Source of the DNA: Microvirga sp.
GTDB lineage: Bacteria; Pseudomonadota; Alphaproteobacteria; Rhizobiales; Beijerinckiaceae
Reading direction: 5' to 3'
Assembly (NCBI GenBank): GCA_031181145.1
Contig: JAPSLB010000035.1
Span: forward strand, 1 to 52,057
Length of the DNA stretch: 52,057 nt
Shown: piece after piece, positions 33,050-42,739 of the stretch
Layout of the letters: the number at the start of each line of letters is the position of its first letter
How positions within the stretch are numbered: the stretch's first letter is position 1
The notes under the pieces: model-generated
Seen by the model: the letters and a program-made list of their open reading frames with translations, nothing else
Databases searched by the model: none
Told to the model about the DNA's origin: nothing
Position numbers and translations under genes: made by a program

Positions 33050-33240
33050 CCGGCCGGTCTCCTGGCTTGCGGGTCATCGCGAGCAATCCGCCTTCCCAAA
33101 TCCTCTTGAGCTTGTCCGGCTCAAAGATTCAGTGGCATGAAGGATTGCCGCTCGCCGCTTACAGTTGCGGGGGCAGCCACGGAATAGGACAAGGTCCGCA
33201 CCGTGTTCCCGTTTCACCTCGATGGTCCGAGGCACCAACG
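33050..33240 (-). ncRNA. Cobalamin riboswitch controlling btuB
   Basis: On the reverse strand the conserved parts occur in order: GGTGCC, GAAACGGGAA, a CGGTGCGGAC segment, GGCTGCCCCCGCAACTGTAAGC, GCCACTG, GGGAAGGC, GATGACCCGCAAGCC and the B12 box AGCCAGGAGACCGGCC (33067-33052). It ends about 50 bases before the btuB ATG. Bound adenosylcobalamin normally lowers expression, here probably by masking the ribosome site. Confidence 0.95.
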
Positions 33241-33269
33241 TCGTTTTCTCCTTTACGAGCTTGTCTGCT

Positions 33270-34124
33270 ATGCCGCAACTGCGCTTCGGTTGGTTTTCCA
33301 GATGGATGTTGCCAATCTGCATCGCCCTCGTCCTCGGAGGCATCGGCAGGGCGCAGCAGATTCCCCGCCGCGTGGTCTCCCTCAATCTCTGCACGGACGA
33401 GATGCTGCTCGCCTTCGCCGAGCGCGAGCAGATCGCCTCGTTGAGCTACCTTGTCGCGGATCCGTCGATCTCGACCATGGCCGAGCAGGCCCGGGGTTAT
33501 CCTCTCAATGACGGAAGGGCGGAGACGATCCTGTTCAGCGAACCGGATCTCGTGCTGTCCGGGACCTATGGACAGCACCATCAGACGGTCCTCCTCAGGG
33601 CGCAGGGGGTGGAGGTTCTGACCTTGGGGCCTTGGATAAGCCTGACGGAAGGGCAGGAGCAGATCCGCACGATATCGCGCGCGCTCGGTCGCCCTGAGCG
33701 CGGCGAGGCCTTGATCGGGCGGATCGATGCCGCGCTCCGGCGCACGCAAGGAATCGTGCCGGGCAAACCCAGCATCCTCGTCTATGACCGGGGCGGGTGG
33801 GTCTCCCCGGCAGCGTCACCCATGAACGAACTCTTGATACATATGGGCTTCAGGCTCCATCACGAGGCCCTGGGGCTGCCCTACGGAGGCGTGGTCCGTC
33901 TGGAATCCATCGTCACCTCGCCACCCGATTATCTTCTCGTGGACGAGGATGCAGGGGCTGCAGTCGATAACGGAACGGCAATTTTTTCCCACCCGGCCCT
34001 CATGAACGCCGTACCGCCCTCGCGGCGCCTTGTGGTGCCGGGCAGGCTCGCGCTCTGCGGCGGGCCGGCAACGCCCGCTCTCATCGAGGCGCTCGCGGCG
34101 GAGATCAAAGCAAAGGTGCGCTGA
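33270..34124 (+). CDS. btuF: Periplasmic corrinoid-binding protein BtuF
   Basis: The 284-residue product belongs to the helical-backbone type III solute-binding proteins of iron-siderophore and B12 ABC importers. It has a signal peptide (about 12-32), the opening RRVVSLNLCTDEMLLAF, EPDLVLSGTYG (about 90-100), and a long central helix region. It binds vitamin B12 in the periplasm and hands it to BtuCD. No permease or ATPase gene lies here. The ATG at 33270 is chosen as the best signal-peptide start; M48 of the long frame (33306) is possible. It is divergent from btuB, so its 5' region overlaps the btuB promoter, and it ends four bases from the convergent cobU. Confidence 0.85.
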   Translation: MPQLRFGWFSRWMLPICIALVLGGIGRAQQIPRRVVSLNLCTDEMLLAFAEREQIASLSYLVADPSISTMAEQARGYPLNDGRAETILFSEPDLVLSGTYGQHHQTVLLRAQGVEVLTLGPWISLTEGQEQIRTISRALGRPERGEALIGRIDAALRRTQGIVPGKPSILVYDRGGWVSPAASPMNELLIHMGFRLHHEALGLPYGGVVRLESIVTSPPDYLLVDEDAGAAVDNGTAIFSHPALMNAVPPSRRLVVPGRLALCGGPATPALIEALAAEIKAKVR

Positions 34125-34128
34125 AGGC

Positions 34129-34674
34129 TCAGCCGAGGTGCAGGTTGAGGGGAGGGGCAGGCTTCAGAAGGAGCGGGCATCCGGCGGCAACGAGAACGAC
34201 CGCGTCGCACGCTTCCGCAATCCGCTGATTGAGCCGTCCCTGCTCATCCCGAAAGCGGCGGCCCAGGGGCGTCGCAGGGACAATGCCCTGGCCAACTTCG
34301 TTGGACACCAGCACCACAGGGCCCTCGGCGGTCTTCAGCGCATCCACCAGCGTGTCGATCTCGCGATCTGCGTCGCGCCCGTCCAGCATGATGTTCGAGA
34401 GCCATAAGGTCAGGCAATCGACGAGAACGATCCGGTCGGCACCGGCGCTCGAGCGAACGGCCTCGGCCAGAGCGAGCGGCGCTTCCCGCGTCAGCCAGGA
34501 CGAGTCGCGCGCCGACTGGTGATGCGCAATGCGCTCGCGCATTTCCTCGTCAAAAGTCTGCGCAGTCGCGATGAATATGCGCATTGGCGATGCGGCTTCA
34601 GCCCATTGCTGGGCCATGCGGCTTTTGCCTGAGCGGACTCCGCCCAGAACGAGAACGCGGCGATGACGGGTCAT
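34129..34674 (-). CDS. cobU: Adenosylcobinamide kinase / guanylyltransferase CobU (CobP)
   Basis: The 181-residue bifunctional enzyme phosphorylates adenosylcobinamide and adds GMP, a late step of cobalamin assembly and salvage. It has the Walker A loop GGVRSGKS (about 11-18), the GMP-accepting His region ERIAHHQSARD (about 47-57; His in this stretch), the Walker B-like DCLTLWLSNIM and VSNEVGQGIVPATPLGRRFRDEQG, all diagnostic. It lies 30 bases after the sensor kinase on the same strand and four bases from the convergent btuF, suggesting it belongs to a cobalamin salvage set with btuB and btuF. Confidence 0.95.
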   Translation of the reverse strand: MTRHRRVLVLGGVRSGKSRMAQQWAEAASPMRIFIATAQTFDEEMRERIAHHQSARDSSWLTREAPLALAEAVRSSAGADRIVLVDCLTLWLSNIMLDGRDADREIDTLVDALKTAEGPVVLVSNEVGQGIVPATPLGRRFRDEQGRLNQRIAEACDAVVLVAAGCPLLLKPAPPLNLHLG

Positions 34675-34704
34675 GTACGATTCCAGAGGGGCACCCGTCG
34701 GCGA

Positions 34705-36153
34705 TCAGCCCGTCAGGCGGTTGAGAGGCAGAGTGATGTGGACGCGCAGGCCCTCGCGCTGCCATTCCTGCTCCAATGTGCCGCCGAGCTGACCTGCGAT
34801 GCTTCTCTGGGAAAGCTGGGTGCCGAAGCCTTCGAAATCCGGTGGGCTCTCCACGACCGGGCCGCCGATTTCGGTCCACAGGAGATCGACCATGTCTCCG
34901 CGAGCCGACCATTGGATGGTCAAGTGACCTTCCGGACTGGACAGGCATCCATATTTCGCTGCGTTGGTGGCCAGTTCGTGCAGCACGAGGGCGAGACTCG
35001 TCGTGGTGTTGGAGCCCACGCGCACGCTGGGGCCCTCGATGGCGACTCTGGTCGTGCCGGCCTGCCGGTAGGGCTCGAGAACAGCCTCGCACAATTGAGC
35101 AAGTTCAACGTCCGAGCCTGAGCCATGTCTCATCACGGCGGCAGGCTGCACGAGTTCATGAGCCCGCGAGAGCGCACTCAGGCGGCCGCGCAGCGCGGTG
35201 GCCATCTCCTTCGGATCCTTGGCGGTGCGCGCGGTCATCGAGACCATGCCGTTGGCGATGGCGAAAAGGTTCTTCACGCGATGGTTCAACTCGCGCGTCA
35301 GAAGCTGCTGCGCTTCTTCGAAGGCGTGCCGCTCGGTGATGTCGCTGACTACTCCGGAGAGGATCACGGCATGGGGCTGGTCGCCGTCGACAGCGAAGAA
35401 AGCCTGCCCAATGGAACGGAACCAGCGAGGTGTCCCATCAGGCAGGATCGCCCGGTATTCGCTTTCGTAATGGCCATCGGAGTGCGGATCGCAGGCTAAG
35501 GCGATGCGGGCCCTCACAGCATCCCGGTCATCCGGGTGAACCATGGCGATGACCTGGTCGAAAGGCATGCTGAGCGGTCCATCGTGCGGCATTCGATAAA
35601 GCGCGCAGGTTCCCTCATCCCAGAGAATCTCTTTCTTCTCCAGATCGACCTGCCATGTGCCGAGATTGGCGGCCTCAAGGGCAAGGCGATAGCGGGCTTC
35701 AAGGTTGCGGACGGCTTCCTCAGCCTTCTTCTGAGCATCGATGTTGGTGCTGGTCCCGAACCAGCGCATCGTGTGTCCAGTGAGATCCTGGATGGGAACG
35801 GCGCGGCTGAGCACCCATTCATAGCGGCCGGCGGCATTTCGAATCCGATACTCCACTTCATAGGGCTCACGGGTCTCGACGGCCCGGCGCCACTGTGCCC
35901 GGACCTCGGGCAGATCCTTCGGGTGAACCGCAATCAGCCAGCCGTTTCCCTCGGATTGCTCGGCGCTCAGGCCGGTGAATTCATGCCAACGACGGTTGAA
36001 ATAATCGTGAGACCCATCGGCACGGGCCGACCACACGAGCTGGGGTAGGGATTCCGCCAGAACGGCAAAATGGTTTTCCGTTGCGCTGAAATCCACTCGG
36101 ATCTCCCTGGTGCCGCGACTTGCCGCCTGTTCTCGTGCCAAAGGGAGCTTCAT
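34705..36153 (-). CDS. PAS-PAS HWE-family sensor histidine kinase
   Basis: The 482-residue product is soluble, without membrane helices. It has PAS domain 1 (about 28-145, LPQLVWSARADGSHDYFNRRW), PAS domain 2 with PAC motif (about 155-275, RYRLALEAANLGTWQVD), and an HWE kinase core: phospho-acceptor His291 in RELNHRVKNLF, the conserved Arg/Glu helix, LVLHELATNAAKYGCLS as the N box and a G-region FEGFGTQLSQRS. HWE kinases lack the usual G1 motif and are common in Alphaproteobacteria, where several feed the general stress response. The signal is unknown; the second PAS of this type often binds a flavin but I cannot claim that. The ATG at 36153 is preferred to a TTG at 36180. Confidence 0.93.
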   Translation of the reverse strand: MKLPLAREQAASRGTREIRVDFSATENHFAVLAESLPQLVWSARADGSHDYFNRRWHEFTGLSAEQSEGNGWLIAVHPKDLPEVRAQWRRAVETREPYEVEYRIRNAAGRYEWVLSRAVPIQDLTGHTMRWFGTSTNIDAQKKAEEAVRNLEARYRLALEAANLGTWQVDLEKKEILWDEGTCALYRMPHDGPLSMPFDQVIAMVHPDDRDAVRARIALACDPHSDGHYESEYRAILPDGTPRWFRSIGQAFFAVDGDQPHAVILSGVVSDITERHAFEEAQQLLTRELNHRVKNLFAIANGMVSMTARTAKDPKEMATALRGRLSALSRAHELVQPAAVMRHGSGSDVELAQLCEAVLEPYRQAGTTRVAIEGPSVRVGSNTTTSLALVLHELATNAAKYGCLSSPEGHLTIQWSARGDMVDLLWTEIGGPVVESPPDFEGFGTQLSQRSIAGQLGGTLEQEWQREGLRVHITLPLNRLTG

Positions 36154-36288
36154 TCTTGAGGGCCTTTTTGATGCTGACAACCTAAATCATGATCAATTTG
36201 TGATTTTGAAGGCGAAAGAGTAGCCCCGGGAAGGGGAAAGGACTAAGAAACCGCCTCGCGTCTGGTGCTTGAGCGCCGGAGCGCATAG

Positions 36289-37389
36289 ATGCAGGACAGC
36301 CCTTGGACCCTGAACGGCGTTTCACGTCGAGGCTTGTTGAACCTTTTCATGAACGACCTGAGCCCTCATCCGGTTGCTCCGCCGGACATCGCATCTGCCG
36401 ACGCCCTGCATCCCAAGGAGCGTCGCTCGCGGCGCATTGCCTGGATCGGCATGGCGGCCAGCGTAATCCTGTTCGGGGCATCCCTTGTCGTTCTCTGGCA
36501 GATCGTCTCCGAAATCGATGTGGCGGAACTCAAGTCCGCCTTCACGGCGGCGAGCCTGCGCCAGATCGGCCTCGGGGTGCTCTTCACGACCATCAGCTAC
36601 AGCCTGCTGACCTGTTATGACGCCATTGCCCTCAGACAGCTTAACCTGAGGATCCCCTATCGAACCACGGCCATGGCCTCCTTCACCTCCTACGCGGTGA
36701 GCTTTACCCTGGGTTTTCCCCTGCTCACGGCAGGTACGGTTCGCTATCGGATCTATTCACCCAAGGGCATCAGCCCGGGGCGAGTGGCAAGCCTCACGGT
36801 GATCGCCGGAGTCACCTTCTGGCTCGGCATGGCCCTGGTCCTGGCCTGGAGCCTGATTCGGCAGGCGGATGAACTCGCAAGCCTCGTTTATACCCATATC
36901 TGGGTCAACCAGCTGATCGGCCTTGCGGCAGCCGTCTCCGTTGCAGGCTATCTGGTCTGGGTGTCGTTCAAGCGTCGGATCGTGCGGATCCAAGGGTGGA
37001 AGCTGGAACTTCCAGGCCTGCGCCTGTCCCTGGCGCAAATACTGATAGGCGCCTGCGATGTCTGCGCCGGGGCAGGGGTTCTCTTCGTTCTCCTGCCTGG
37101 CGGGCATGGCCTGAGCTTCGAGACCTTCCTGGCGGTTTATATCTTTGCCGTGATGCTGGGTGTAGCGAGCCACGCGCCGGGAGGACTGGGCGTCTTCGAA
37201 GCGACGATTCTGGTGGCCCTCTCGAGCTATCCGCGCGAGCCCGTGCTTGGGGCGCTCCTGCTGTATCGGCTGTGCTATTACCTCTTACCGTTCATCCTGG
37301 CCTTGGCTCTTCTGGGGGGCTACGAGATCCGAAACCGCCTGCGCTCCTCGCCGGGGGCTTCCGCACCGGCCGGGGAGACCGAAGGGTAA
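36289..37389 (+). CDS. YbhN / lysylphosphatidylglycerol-synthase-like membrane protein
   Basis: The product of 366 residues (346 if started at ATG 36349) is an integral membrane protein of the UPF0104/YbhN family, the flippase-like half of MprF enzymes without the lysyl-transfer domain. It has about eight membrane helices, with the family features LGFPLLTAGTVRYRIY (about 139-154) and ASHAPGGLGVFEATIL (about 292-307). These proteins are thought to move or protect phospholipids, but the activity is not established. It precedes phoR by 77 bases in the same direction, which may link it to phosphate limitation. Confidence 0.88.
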   Translation: MQDSPWTLNGVSRRGLLNLFMNDLSPHPVAPPDIASADALHPKERRSRRIAWIGMAASVILFGASLVVLWQIVSEIDVAELKSAFTAASLRQIGLGVLFTTISYSLLTCYDAIALRQLNLRIPYRTTAMASFTSYAVSFTLGFPLLTAGTVRYRIYSPKGISPGRVASLTVIAGVTFWLGMALVLAWSLIRQADELASLVYTHIWVNQLIGLAAAVSVAGYLVWVSFKRRIVRIQGWKLELPGLRLSLAQILIGACDVCAGAGVLFVLLPGGHGLSFETFLAVYIFAVMLGVASHAPGGLGVFEATILVALSSYPREPVLGALLLYRLCYYLLPFILALALLGGYEIRNRLRSSPGASAPAGETEG

Positions 37390-37466
37390 AGCCGGGCAGG
37401 CAGATGACTCTTTGGAACATGCGTCCTAAAACCTGACGCGACATCCATCCGGGACCCCGCAGCAAG

Positions 37467-38774
37467 ATGACCGATTCCAGCGAGATCAGGCAGGAAGGCG
37501 GCTTTCAAGACGCCGGTTCGCTGCGCGCGGCTGCCTTTCGCGGGGCGGCTCTGACAAGCCTGCTTCTGAGCGCCGTCGCCCTTTGGCGCGGGTATGGCGA
37601 CGGCTGGTTCGTGGCTGGCGTCATTGGCGCCGTTGCGCTGAGCGCCGGGATGGGCGGCCTGCAGCGCAAGCGTTTGGGACATGTCCTGCAATCACGTCCC
37701 AGGGCATCGGCGCGGAGCGCCATTGCCGAGGCCGTGCTCGCACATATTCCGGACCCGGTGATCCTGGTCGACCGGCGCGCGGTCGTGCTCGAAGCCAACA
37801 AGGCCGCCCATCTTCTGCTGCCGGGATTGAAGGTTGGCCATCCCCTGTCGTTCTTTCTTCGCAGCCCCGATGTTCTCGACGGGATACAGGAGGTGATCGA
37901 GGCAGGGGCGCCGTTGCGGGTTGAGTATTCCGAACGCGTTCCCACCGAGCGAACCTTCGAGGTTCATATCGGCCATCTGCAGGCTGAAGCCTCGAACGCG
38001 GCCGTGCAGCCCGGCGTGGTGCTGTTCTTCCGCGATCTCACCTCGGCGCGGCGTCTGGAGGCAATGCGGGCGGATTTCGTGGCGAATGCGAGCCACGAAC
38101 TTCGCACGCCGCTTGCTTCCCTCTTGGGGTTCATCGAAACCCTGCAAGGGCCGGCCAAGGACGATTCCAAGGCGCGGGAGCGCTTTCTCGACATCATGCG
38201 TGTCCAGGCCCAGCGCATGAAACGCCTGATCGACGATCTTCTGTCCCTCTCGCGCATCGAAATGCGGGCGCATGTGTCGCCGACGCAAATCGTCGATCTC
38301 GGGTCCTTGGTCATCCCCATGGTCGACGCATATTCTCCGACCGCAAAGGAAAAAGGAGTGGTGATCAGGGCCGCGCTGCCGCCGCGTCCTGTCCGCGTGC
38401 TCGGCGACCGGGACGAACTTCTGCGTGTGATCGAGAACCTGATCGAGAATGCCGTGAAATACGGCGAGAGTGGCGGGGCTGTCGACATTTCTGTGGAGAG
38501 TGTCGGGACTGATCAGGGCTATCAAGGCCGCTGTGCGGTCTTGTCCGTTCAGGATTACGGTCCAGGCATCGCGCCGGAGCACCTTCCGCGCCTGACCGAG
38601 CGCTTCTACCGGGTTGATGGGGCTCAGAGCCGGGACAAGGGCGGCACGGGCCTGGGATTGGCCATCGTCAAGCACATCGTCAACCGTCACCGCGGCCGGC
38701 TCGACATCGACAGCGAGCCGGGACAGGGCGCACGCTTCACGGTCACGCTCCCTGAGGCCCCGTCAGGCGACTAA
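37467..38774 (+). CDS. phoR: Phosphate-regulon sensor kinase PhoR
   Basis: The 435-residue product phosphorylates PhoB under phosphate limitation. It has two membrane helices at the N-terminus (about 25-45, 48-66), a PAS-like domain (about 85-190, IPDPVILVDRRAVVLEANKAA), a HisKA domain with His210 in ASHELRTPLASLLGF and LIDDLLSLSRIE, and an ATPase domain with NLIENAVKYG, DYGPGIAPEHLPRLTERFYRVD and GTGLGLAIVKHIV. Identification as PhoR follows from this architecture and from the adjacent pst-phoU-phoB genes. Unusually, phoR lies upstream and phoB downstream of the pst operon. Confidence 0.94.
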   Translation: MTDSSEIRQEGGFQDAGSLRAAAFRGAALTSLLLSAVALWRGYGDGWFVAGVIGAVALSAGMGGLQRKRLGHVLQSRPRASARSAIAEAVLAHIPDPVILVDRRAVVLEANKAAHLLLPGLKVGHPLSFFLRSPDVLDGIQEVIEAGAPLRVEYSERVPTERTFEVHIGHLQAEASNAAVQPGVVLFFRDLTSARRLEAMRADFVANASHELRTPLASLLGFIETLQGPAKDDSKARERFLDIMRVQAQRMKRLIDDLLSLSRIEMRAHVSPTQIVDLGSLVIPMVDAYSPTAKEKGVVIRAALPPRPVRVLGDRDELLRVIENLIENAVKYGESGGAVDISVESVGTDQGYQGRCAVLSVQDYGPGIAPEHLPRLTERFYRVDGAQSRDKGGTGLGLAIVKHIVNRHRGRLDIDSEPGQGARFTVTLPEAPSGD

Positions 38775-38812
38775 GGGCGGTTTCCAAGCCTTTGCCACTG
38801 GATCCTTCTGAG

Positions 38813-38840
38813 TGTCATTTAATTGTCATTCAACTGTCGT
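38813..38840 (+). promoter_or_regulatory. Three-repeat Pho box upstream of pstS
   Basis: TGTCAT at 38813 and 38824 and TGTCGT at 38835 recur every 11 bases, each followed by an AT-rich tract, the PhoB binding pattern. It lies 95 bases before pstS and drives the operon. Confidence 0.92.
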
Positions 38841-38934
38841 AGAGCCGACATGCGTCGGGCCTAGCTGTCCATCCGCGCGGCCAGGACGAGGTTCCGAACT
38901 GCCTGCCGCGCTTGTATGAACAGGGAGATTTATC

Positions 38935-39978
38935 GTGAAGATCATGACCTTCGCCGTTGCGGCCGGCCTTGCCGTCGCGAGCCTTACGACTACGGCGTCC
39001 GCTGCCGACATCACGGGCGCAGGCGCGACTTTTCCCTTCCCGGTCTATTCGAAGTGGGCTGAGGCCTATAAGAAGGAAACCGGCAACGGCATGAACTATC
39101 AGTCGATCGGCTCCGGCGGCGGGATCAAGCAGATCCAGGCCAAGACCGTCGATTTCGGCGCAACCGACGCGCCGATGAAGGGGGCGGATCTCGAGAAGAA
39201 CGGATTGGTTCAGTTCCCGACCGTGATGGGTGCCGTCGTTCCGGTCGTGAACATCGAGGGCATTCAGCCTGGTCAGCTCAAGCTGACGGGTCAGGTTCTG
39301 GCCGATATCTTCCAGGGCAAGATCACCAAGTGGAACGATCCCAAGATCGCCGAGCTGAATGCCGGAGTGAACCTTCCTGGCGTCAACATCACGCCGATCT
39401 ATCGTTCCGACTCCTCGGGCACGACCAGCGTGTTCACCACCTATCTGTCTCAGGTTTCCAAGGATTGGGCCAGCGAGCTCGGCGCCAACACCACGATCAG
39501 CTGGCCGGTGGGACAGGGCGGTAAAGGCAACGAGGGCGTCGCCGCTACCGTGAAGCAGGTTCCAAACTCCATCGGCTACGTCGAGTACGCGTATGCCAAG
39601 CAGAACAATATCCCTTACACCCTGCTCCAGAACCAGGCCGGCAAATATCCGCAGCCCGAGATCAAGTCGTTCCAGGCGGCTGCCGCCAGCGCCAACTGGT
39701 CGGCCGCTCCGGGCTTCGGCATCTCGCTGACGAACCAGGCCGGCGAGGATGCCTGGCCGATCACGAACCCCACCTTCATCCTGGTTCACAAGACTGCGGA
39801 CAAGCCGGAGCAGACCGCCGAGGTGCTGAAGTTCTTCGATTGGGCCTACGAGAACGGTGACCAGCTCGCCAGCGACCTTGATTACGTGCCGCTGCCCGAC
39901 AATGTCGTCGAGCAGATCCGCACGACTTGGGCTAACGAGATCAAGAGCGCTTCGGGCCAGCCGGTCTACAAGAAGTAA
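38935..39978 (+). CDS. pstS: Phosphate-binding protein PstS
   Basis: PstS binds inorganic phosphate in the periplasm for the PstCAB importer. The 347-residue product has a signal peptide (1-24, ending SAA) and the phosphate-binding loops GAGATFPFPVYSKW (about 28-41), YQSIGSGGGIKQI (about 56-68), DFGATDAPM (about 73-81) and the RSDSSGTTSVFT loop (about 156-167). The GTG at 38935 with GGGAG seven bases ahead starts the signal; an ATG three codons later is an alternative. The gene leads pstSCAB-phoU-phoB behind a triple Pho box. Confidence 0.97.
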   Translation: MKIMTFAVAAGLAVASLTTTASAADITGAGATFPFPVYSKWAEAYKKETGNGMNYQSIGSGGGIKQIQAKTVDFGATDAPMKGADLEKNGLVQFPTVMGAVVPVVNIEGIQPGQLKLTGQVLADIFQGKITKWNDPKIAELNAGVNLPGVNITPIYRSDSSGTTSVFTTYLSQVSKDWASELGANTTISWPVGQGGKGNEGVAATVKQVPNSIGYVEYAYAKQNNIPYTLLQNQAGKYPQPEIKSFQAAAASANWSAAPGFGISLTNQAGEDAWPITNPTFILVHKTADKPEQTAEVLKFFDWAYENGDQLASDLDYVPLPDNVVEQIRTTWANEIKSASGQPVYKK

Positions 39979-40019
39979 GATTGACGGCTCCATGGAGCCT
40001 GTCAGGAGGAGTGAGGCGG

Positions 40020-40991
40020 ATGGCTGTCGTGTCTGATAAGGTCAATGTATCGAACATGCAGGCCGTCCGCCGCCGCACTTTTCCCGCTTTCGATCAGGGC
40101 TTCCGCTGGGCCAGCTACGGTTCCGCCCTGATCGTTCTTTCCGTTCTCGCCGGGATCATCGGCACGATGGTTTACGGAGGATGGCCCGCTTTCCGGGAGT
40201 TCGGGTTCGGCTTCATCACCTCGAGCGCCTGGAATGTCGGCAAGGATGAGTATGGCGCATGGGTCGCCGTCTCCGGGACCGTCACTTCCGCTCTCATCGC
40301 TCTCGTTATCGGCGTTCCCATCTCCATCGGAATCGCAATCTTCCTGACGCAGCTGTGCCCACCTTGGCTGCGCCGCCCCGTCTCGACCGTCATTGAGCTT
40401 CTGGCTGCAGTGCCAAGCATCATCTACGGCATGTGGGGCCTTTTCGTCTTCGCTCCGCTCTTCGCCAAATACGTACAGGTTCCGCTGACCTCCATCGTCG
40501 AGGGCATGCCGATCCTGGGCACCATCCTCTATGCCCGGGTGCCGTCCGGTGTCGGTATGATGACGGCGGGGATCATCCTCGCGATTATGATCATCCCCTT
40601 CATCGCTTCGATCACGCGCGACATCCTCGATCAGATCCCGACTGTGCTGCGCGAGAGCGCCTACGGCATCGGCTGCACGACATGGGAGGTGGTGCGCTAC
40701 GTTCTGCTCCCGCAGGCCGGAGTGAGCATCATCGGAGCCGTCATGCTCGGTCTTGGCCGTGCCCTGGGCGAAACCATGGCGGTCACCTTCGTGATCGGAA
40801 ACGCCAACCGCCTGTCACTCTCGCTCTTCGATCCGAGCTCGACCATCGCATCCCGTATCGCCAACGAGTTCAATGAAGCCTCCGGTATGCAGATGAACGC
40901 TCTGCTTGCCCTGGGCTGCATTCTGTTCGTCGTCACATTCATCGTTCTTGCTCTCGCGCGTCTCCTGATCTCGCGCGTGAAGACGCACTGA
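40020..40991 (+). CDS. pstC: Phosphate ABC transporter permease PstC
   Basis: The 323-residue product is a six-helix inner-membrane permease. The N-terminal 45 residues are cytoplasmic and the transport domain runs from about 60, with the family [20 protein letters not shown] (about 118-137) and the EAA loop [23 protein letters not shown] that contacts PstB, followed by RALGETMAV. The ATG at 40020 is used because GAGG precedes it and an earlier TTG (39981) would overlap the pstS tail region. pstA follows 11 bases later. Confidence 0.95.
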   Translation: MAVVSDKVNVSNMQAVRRRTFPAFDQGFRWASYGSALIVLSVLAGIIGTMVYGGWPAFREFGFGFITSSAWNVGKDEYGAWVAVSGTVTSALIALVIGVPISIGIAIFLTQLCPPWLRRPVSTVIELLAAVPSIIYGMWGLFVFAPLFAKYVQVPLTSIVEGMPILGTILYARVPSGVGMMTAGIILAIMIIPFIASITRDILDQIPTVLRESAYGIGCTTWEVVRYVLLPQAGVSIIGAVMLGLGRALGETMAVTFVIGNANRLSLSLFDPSSTIASRIANEFNEASGMQMNALLALGCILFVVTFIVLALARLLISRVKTH

Positions 40992-41002
40992 AGAGGTGCC
41001 TG

Positions 41003-41899
41003 ATGGATACCGCCGTCTACAACCATGCTGGTGCCGCCACGCCACCGTCCTGGGGACGCGTGCGACGCAGCCGCTACTTCGCCGATCGCGCGTTGAAGAT
41101 CATCAGCACGCTCTTTACGGTTCTCGGAGCTTTCGTCCTCGGATGGATTCTGCTGATGCTGCTGGTCGAAGGCATCGGCGGCCTCTCGCCTGCGGTCTTC
41201 ACGGAAACGACGCCCGGCCCCGGGACGGAGGGCGGCGGCATTGCCAATGCTATCGTCGGGAGCCTCATCCTCACGCTCCTCGGGATTCTTGTTGCAACCC
41301 CCATCGGCGTCCTCGCAGGAACCTATCTGGCCGAATACGGCAAGACCTCGAAGCTCGCGGCCGTGATCCGCTTCGTCAACGACATTCTGCTTGCGGCGCC
41401 CAGCATCCTGATCGGCCTCTTCGTCTATATGCTGATGGTGGAGCCCATGGGCGGTTATTCCGGATGGGCCGGTGGCATCGCGCTCGCGATCATCGCCGTT
41501 CCCGTCATCGTGCGTTCGACAGAGGACATGCTGCGCCTCGTTCCCGGCTCTCTTCGTGAGGCTGGAGCGGCGCTTGGCGCACCCATGTCGACGGTGATCG
41601 TCAAGATCAGCTGGAAGGCCGCCCGGGCCGGTATGGTCACGGGCGTGATCCTGGCCACGGCCCGTATCGCCGGCGAGACCGCCCCTCTGCTGTTTACGGC
41701 GCTCAACAACAACTTCTGGTTCAGCCCGAACCTGATGGGCGGCGTCTCGAACCTTCCGGTTACGATCTATCAGTTTGCATTGGCGCCCTATCAGAACTGG
41801 CGTGAGCTCGCCTGGGCCGGCGCTCTCATCATCACCCTGTCCATTCTGGCGCTCTCCATTGTAGCGCGCCTGCTCTTGAAGAAGGATCAAGTCCGATGA
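41003..41899 (+). CDS. pstA: Phosphate ABC transporter permease PstA
   Basis: The 298-residue partner of PstC has six membrane helices and the same permease domain: [17 protein letters not shown], the [16 protein letters not shown] segment, the EAA loop [24 protein letters not shown] and [16 protein letters not shown]. It starts at ATG 41003 and its end overlaps pstB by four bases (ATGA), indicating coupled translation. Confidence 0.96.
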   Translation: MDTAVYNHAGAATPPSWGRVRRSRYFADRALKIISTLFTVLGAFVLGWILLMLLVEGIGGLSPAVFTETTPGPGTEGGGIANAIVGSLILTLLGILVATPIGVLAGTYLAEYGKTSKLAAVIRFVNDILLAAPSILIGLFVYMLMVEPMGGYSGWAGGIALAIIAVPVIVRSTEDMLRLVPGSLREAGAALGAPMSTVIVKISWKAARAGMVTGVILATARIAGETAPLLFTALNNNFWFSPNLMGGVSNLPVTIYQFALAPYQNWRELAWAGALIITLSILALSIVARLLLKKDQVR

Positions 41900-42714
41900 G
41901 CACGATTGCCGTCAACGCGAGCAGCGCCATCGGGAGTGCGGCCGCAGCCGATACGGGTGTGCCGGTTCGCATCGCCGTGAGGAATCTCGAATTCTACTAT
42001 GGCGATTTTCGGAGTTTGAAGAGCATCAGTCTGGATTTCTACGACCGGCAGGTGACCGCGCTCATCGGTCCTTCCGGCTGCGGCAAGTCCACTTTGCTCC
42101 GCACCTTTAACCGCATCTACAGTCTCTATCCCGAGCAGCGTGCGGAAGGCCAGATCCTCCTCGATGGGCAGAACGTTCTGTCTCCCTCCATCGACGTGAA
42201 CGAATTGCGGGCACGGGTCGGGATGGTGTTCCAGAAGCCGACCCCGTTTCCCATGTCTATCTACGACAACATCGCCTTCGGGATCCGTCTTTACGAAAAG
42301 CCTCCGAAAAGCGAGCTCGACGGCCGTGTGGAGGAGGCTTTGCGCAAGGCAGCCCTTTGGGACGAGGTGAAGGACAAGCTGCGTCAGTCCGGCATGGGGC
42401 TCTCCGGCGGTCAGCAGCAGCGTCTGTGCATCGCGCGCACCATCGCTCAGCACCCCGAGGTGATCCTGCTCGATGAGCCGACCTCCGCGCTCGATCCGAT
42501 CTCCACGGGTAAGATCGAGGAACTGATCGAGCAGCTTCGATCCGAATTCACCATTGTGATCGTCACCCACAACATGCAGCAGGCAGCGCGCATCTCGCAG
42601 TTCACCGCCTTCATGTATCTGGGCGAGCTCGTGGAGTTCGGGCCGACGACCAAGATGTTCATGAACCCGTCCAAGAAACAAACCCAGGACTACATCACGG
42701 GCCGCTTCGGCTGA
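41896..42714 (+). CDS. pstB: Phosphate ABC transporter ATPase PstB
   Basis: The 272-residue ATPase powers phosphate import. Walker A is GPSGCGKS (about 56-63), the Q loop lies in [18 protein letters not shown], the signature is LSGGQQQR (about 168-175), Walker B is [13 protein letters not shown], and the H-loop His sits in [24 protein letters not shown] is specific to PstB. The first 25 residues are a variable extension. It overlaps pstA by four bases. Confidence 0.97.
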   Translation: MSTIAVNASSAIGSAAAADTGVPVRIAVRNLEFYYGDFRSLKSISLDFYDRQVTALIGPSGCGKSTLLRTFNRIYSLYPEQRAEGQILLDGQNVLSPSIDVNELRARVGMVFQKPTPFPMSIYDNIAFGIRLYEKPPKSELDGRVEEALRKAALWDEVKDKLRQSGMGLSGGQQQRLCIARTIAQHPEVILLDEPTSALDPISTGKIEELIEQLRSEFTIVIVTHNMQQAARISQFTAFMYLGELVEFGPTTKMFMNPSKKQTQDYITGRFG

Positions 42715-42739
42715 TCGAAGCGCTTCAAGGAGGCTTCCC

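Noticed and set aside
37966..38690. Long reverse frames opposite phoR
   Set aside because: Antisense shadows with no start signals; PhoR motifs are complete on the forward strand.
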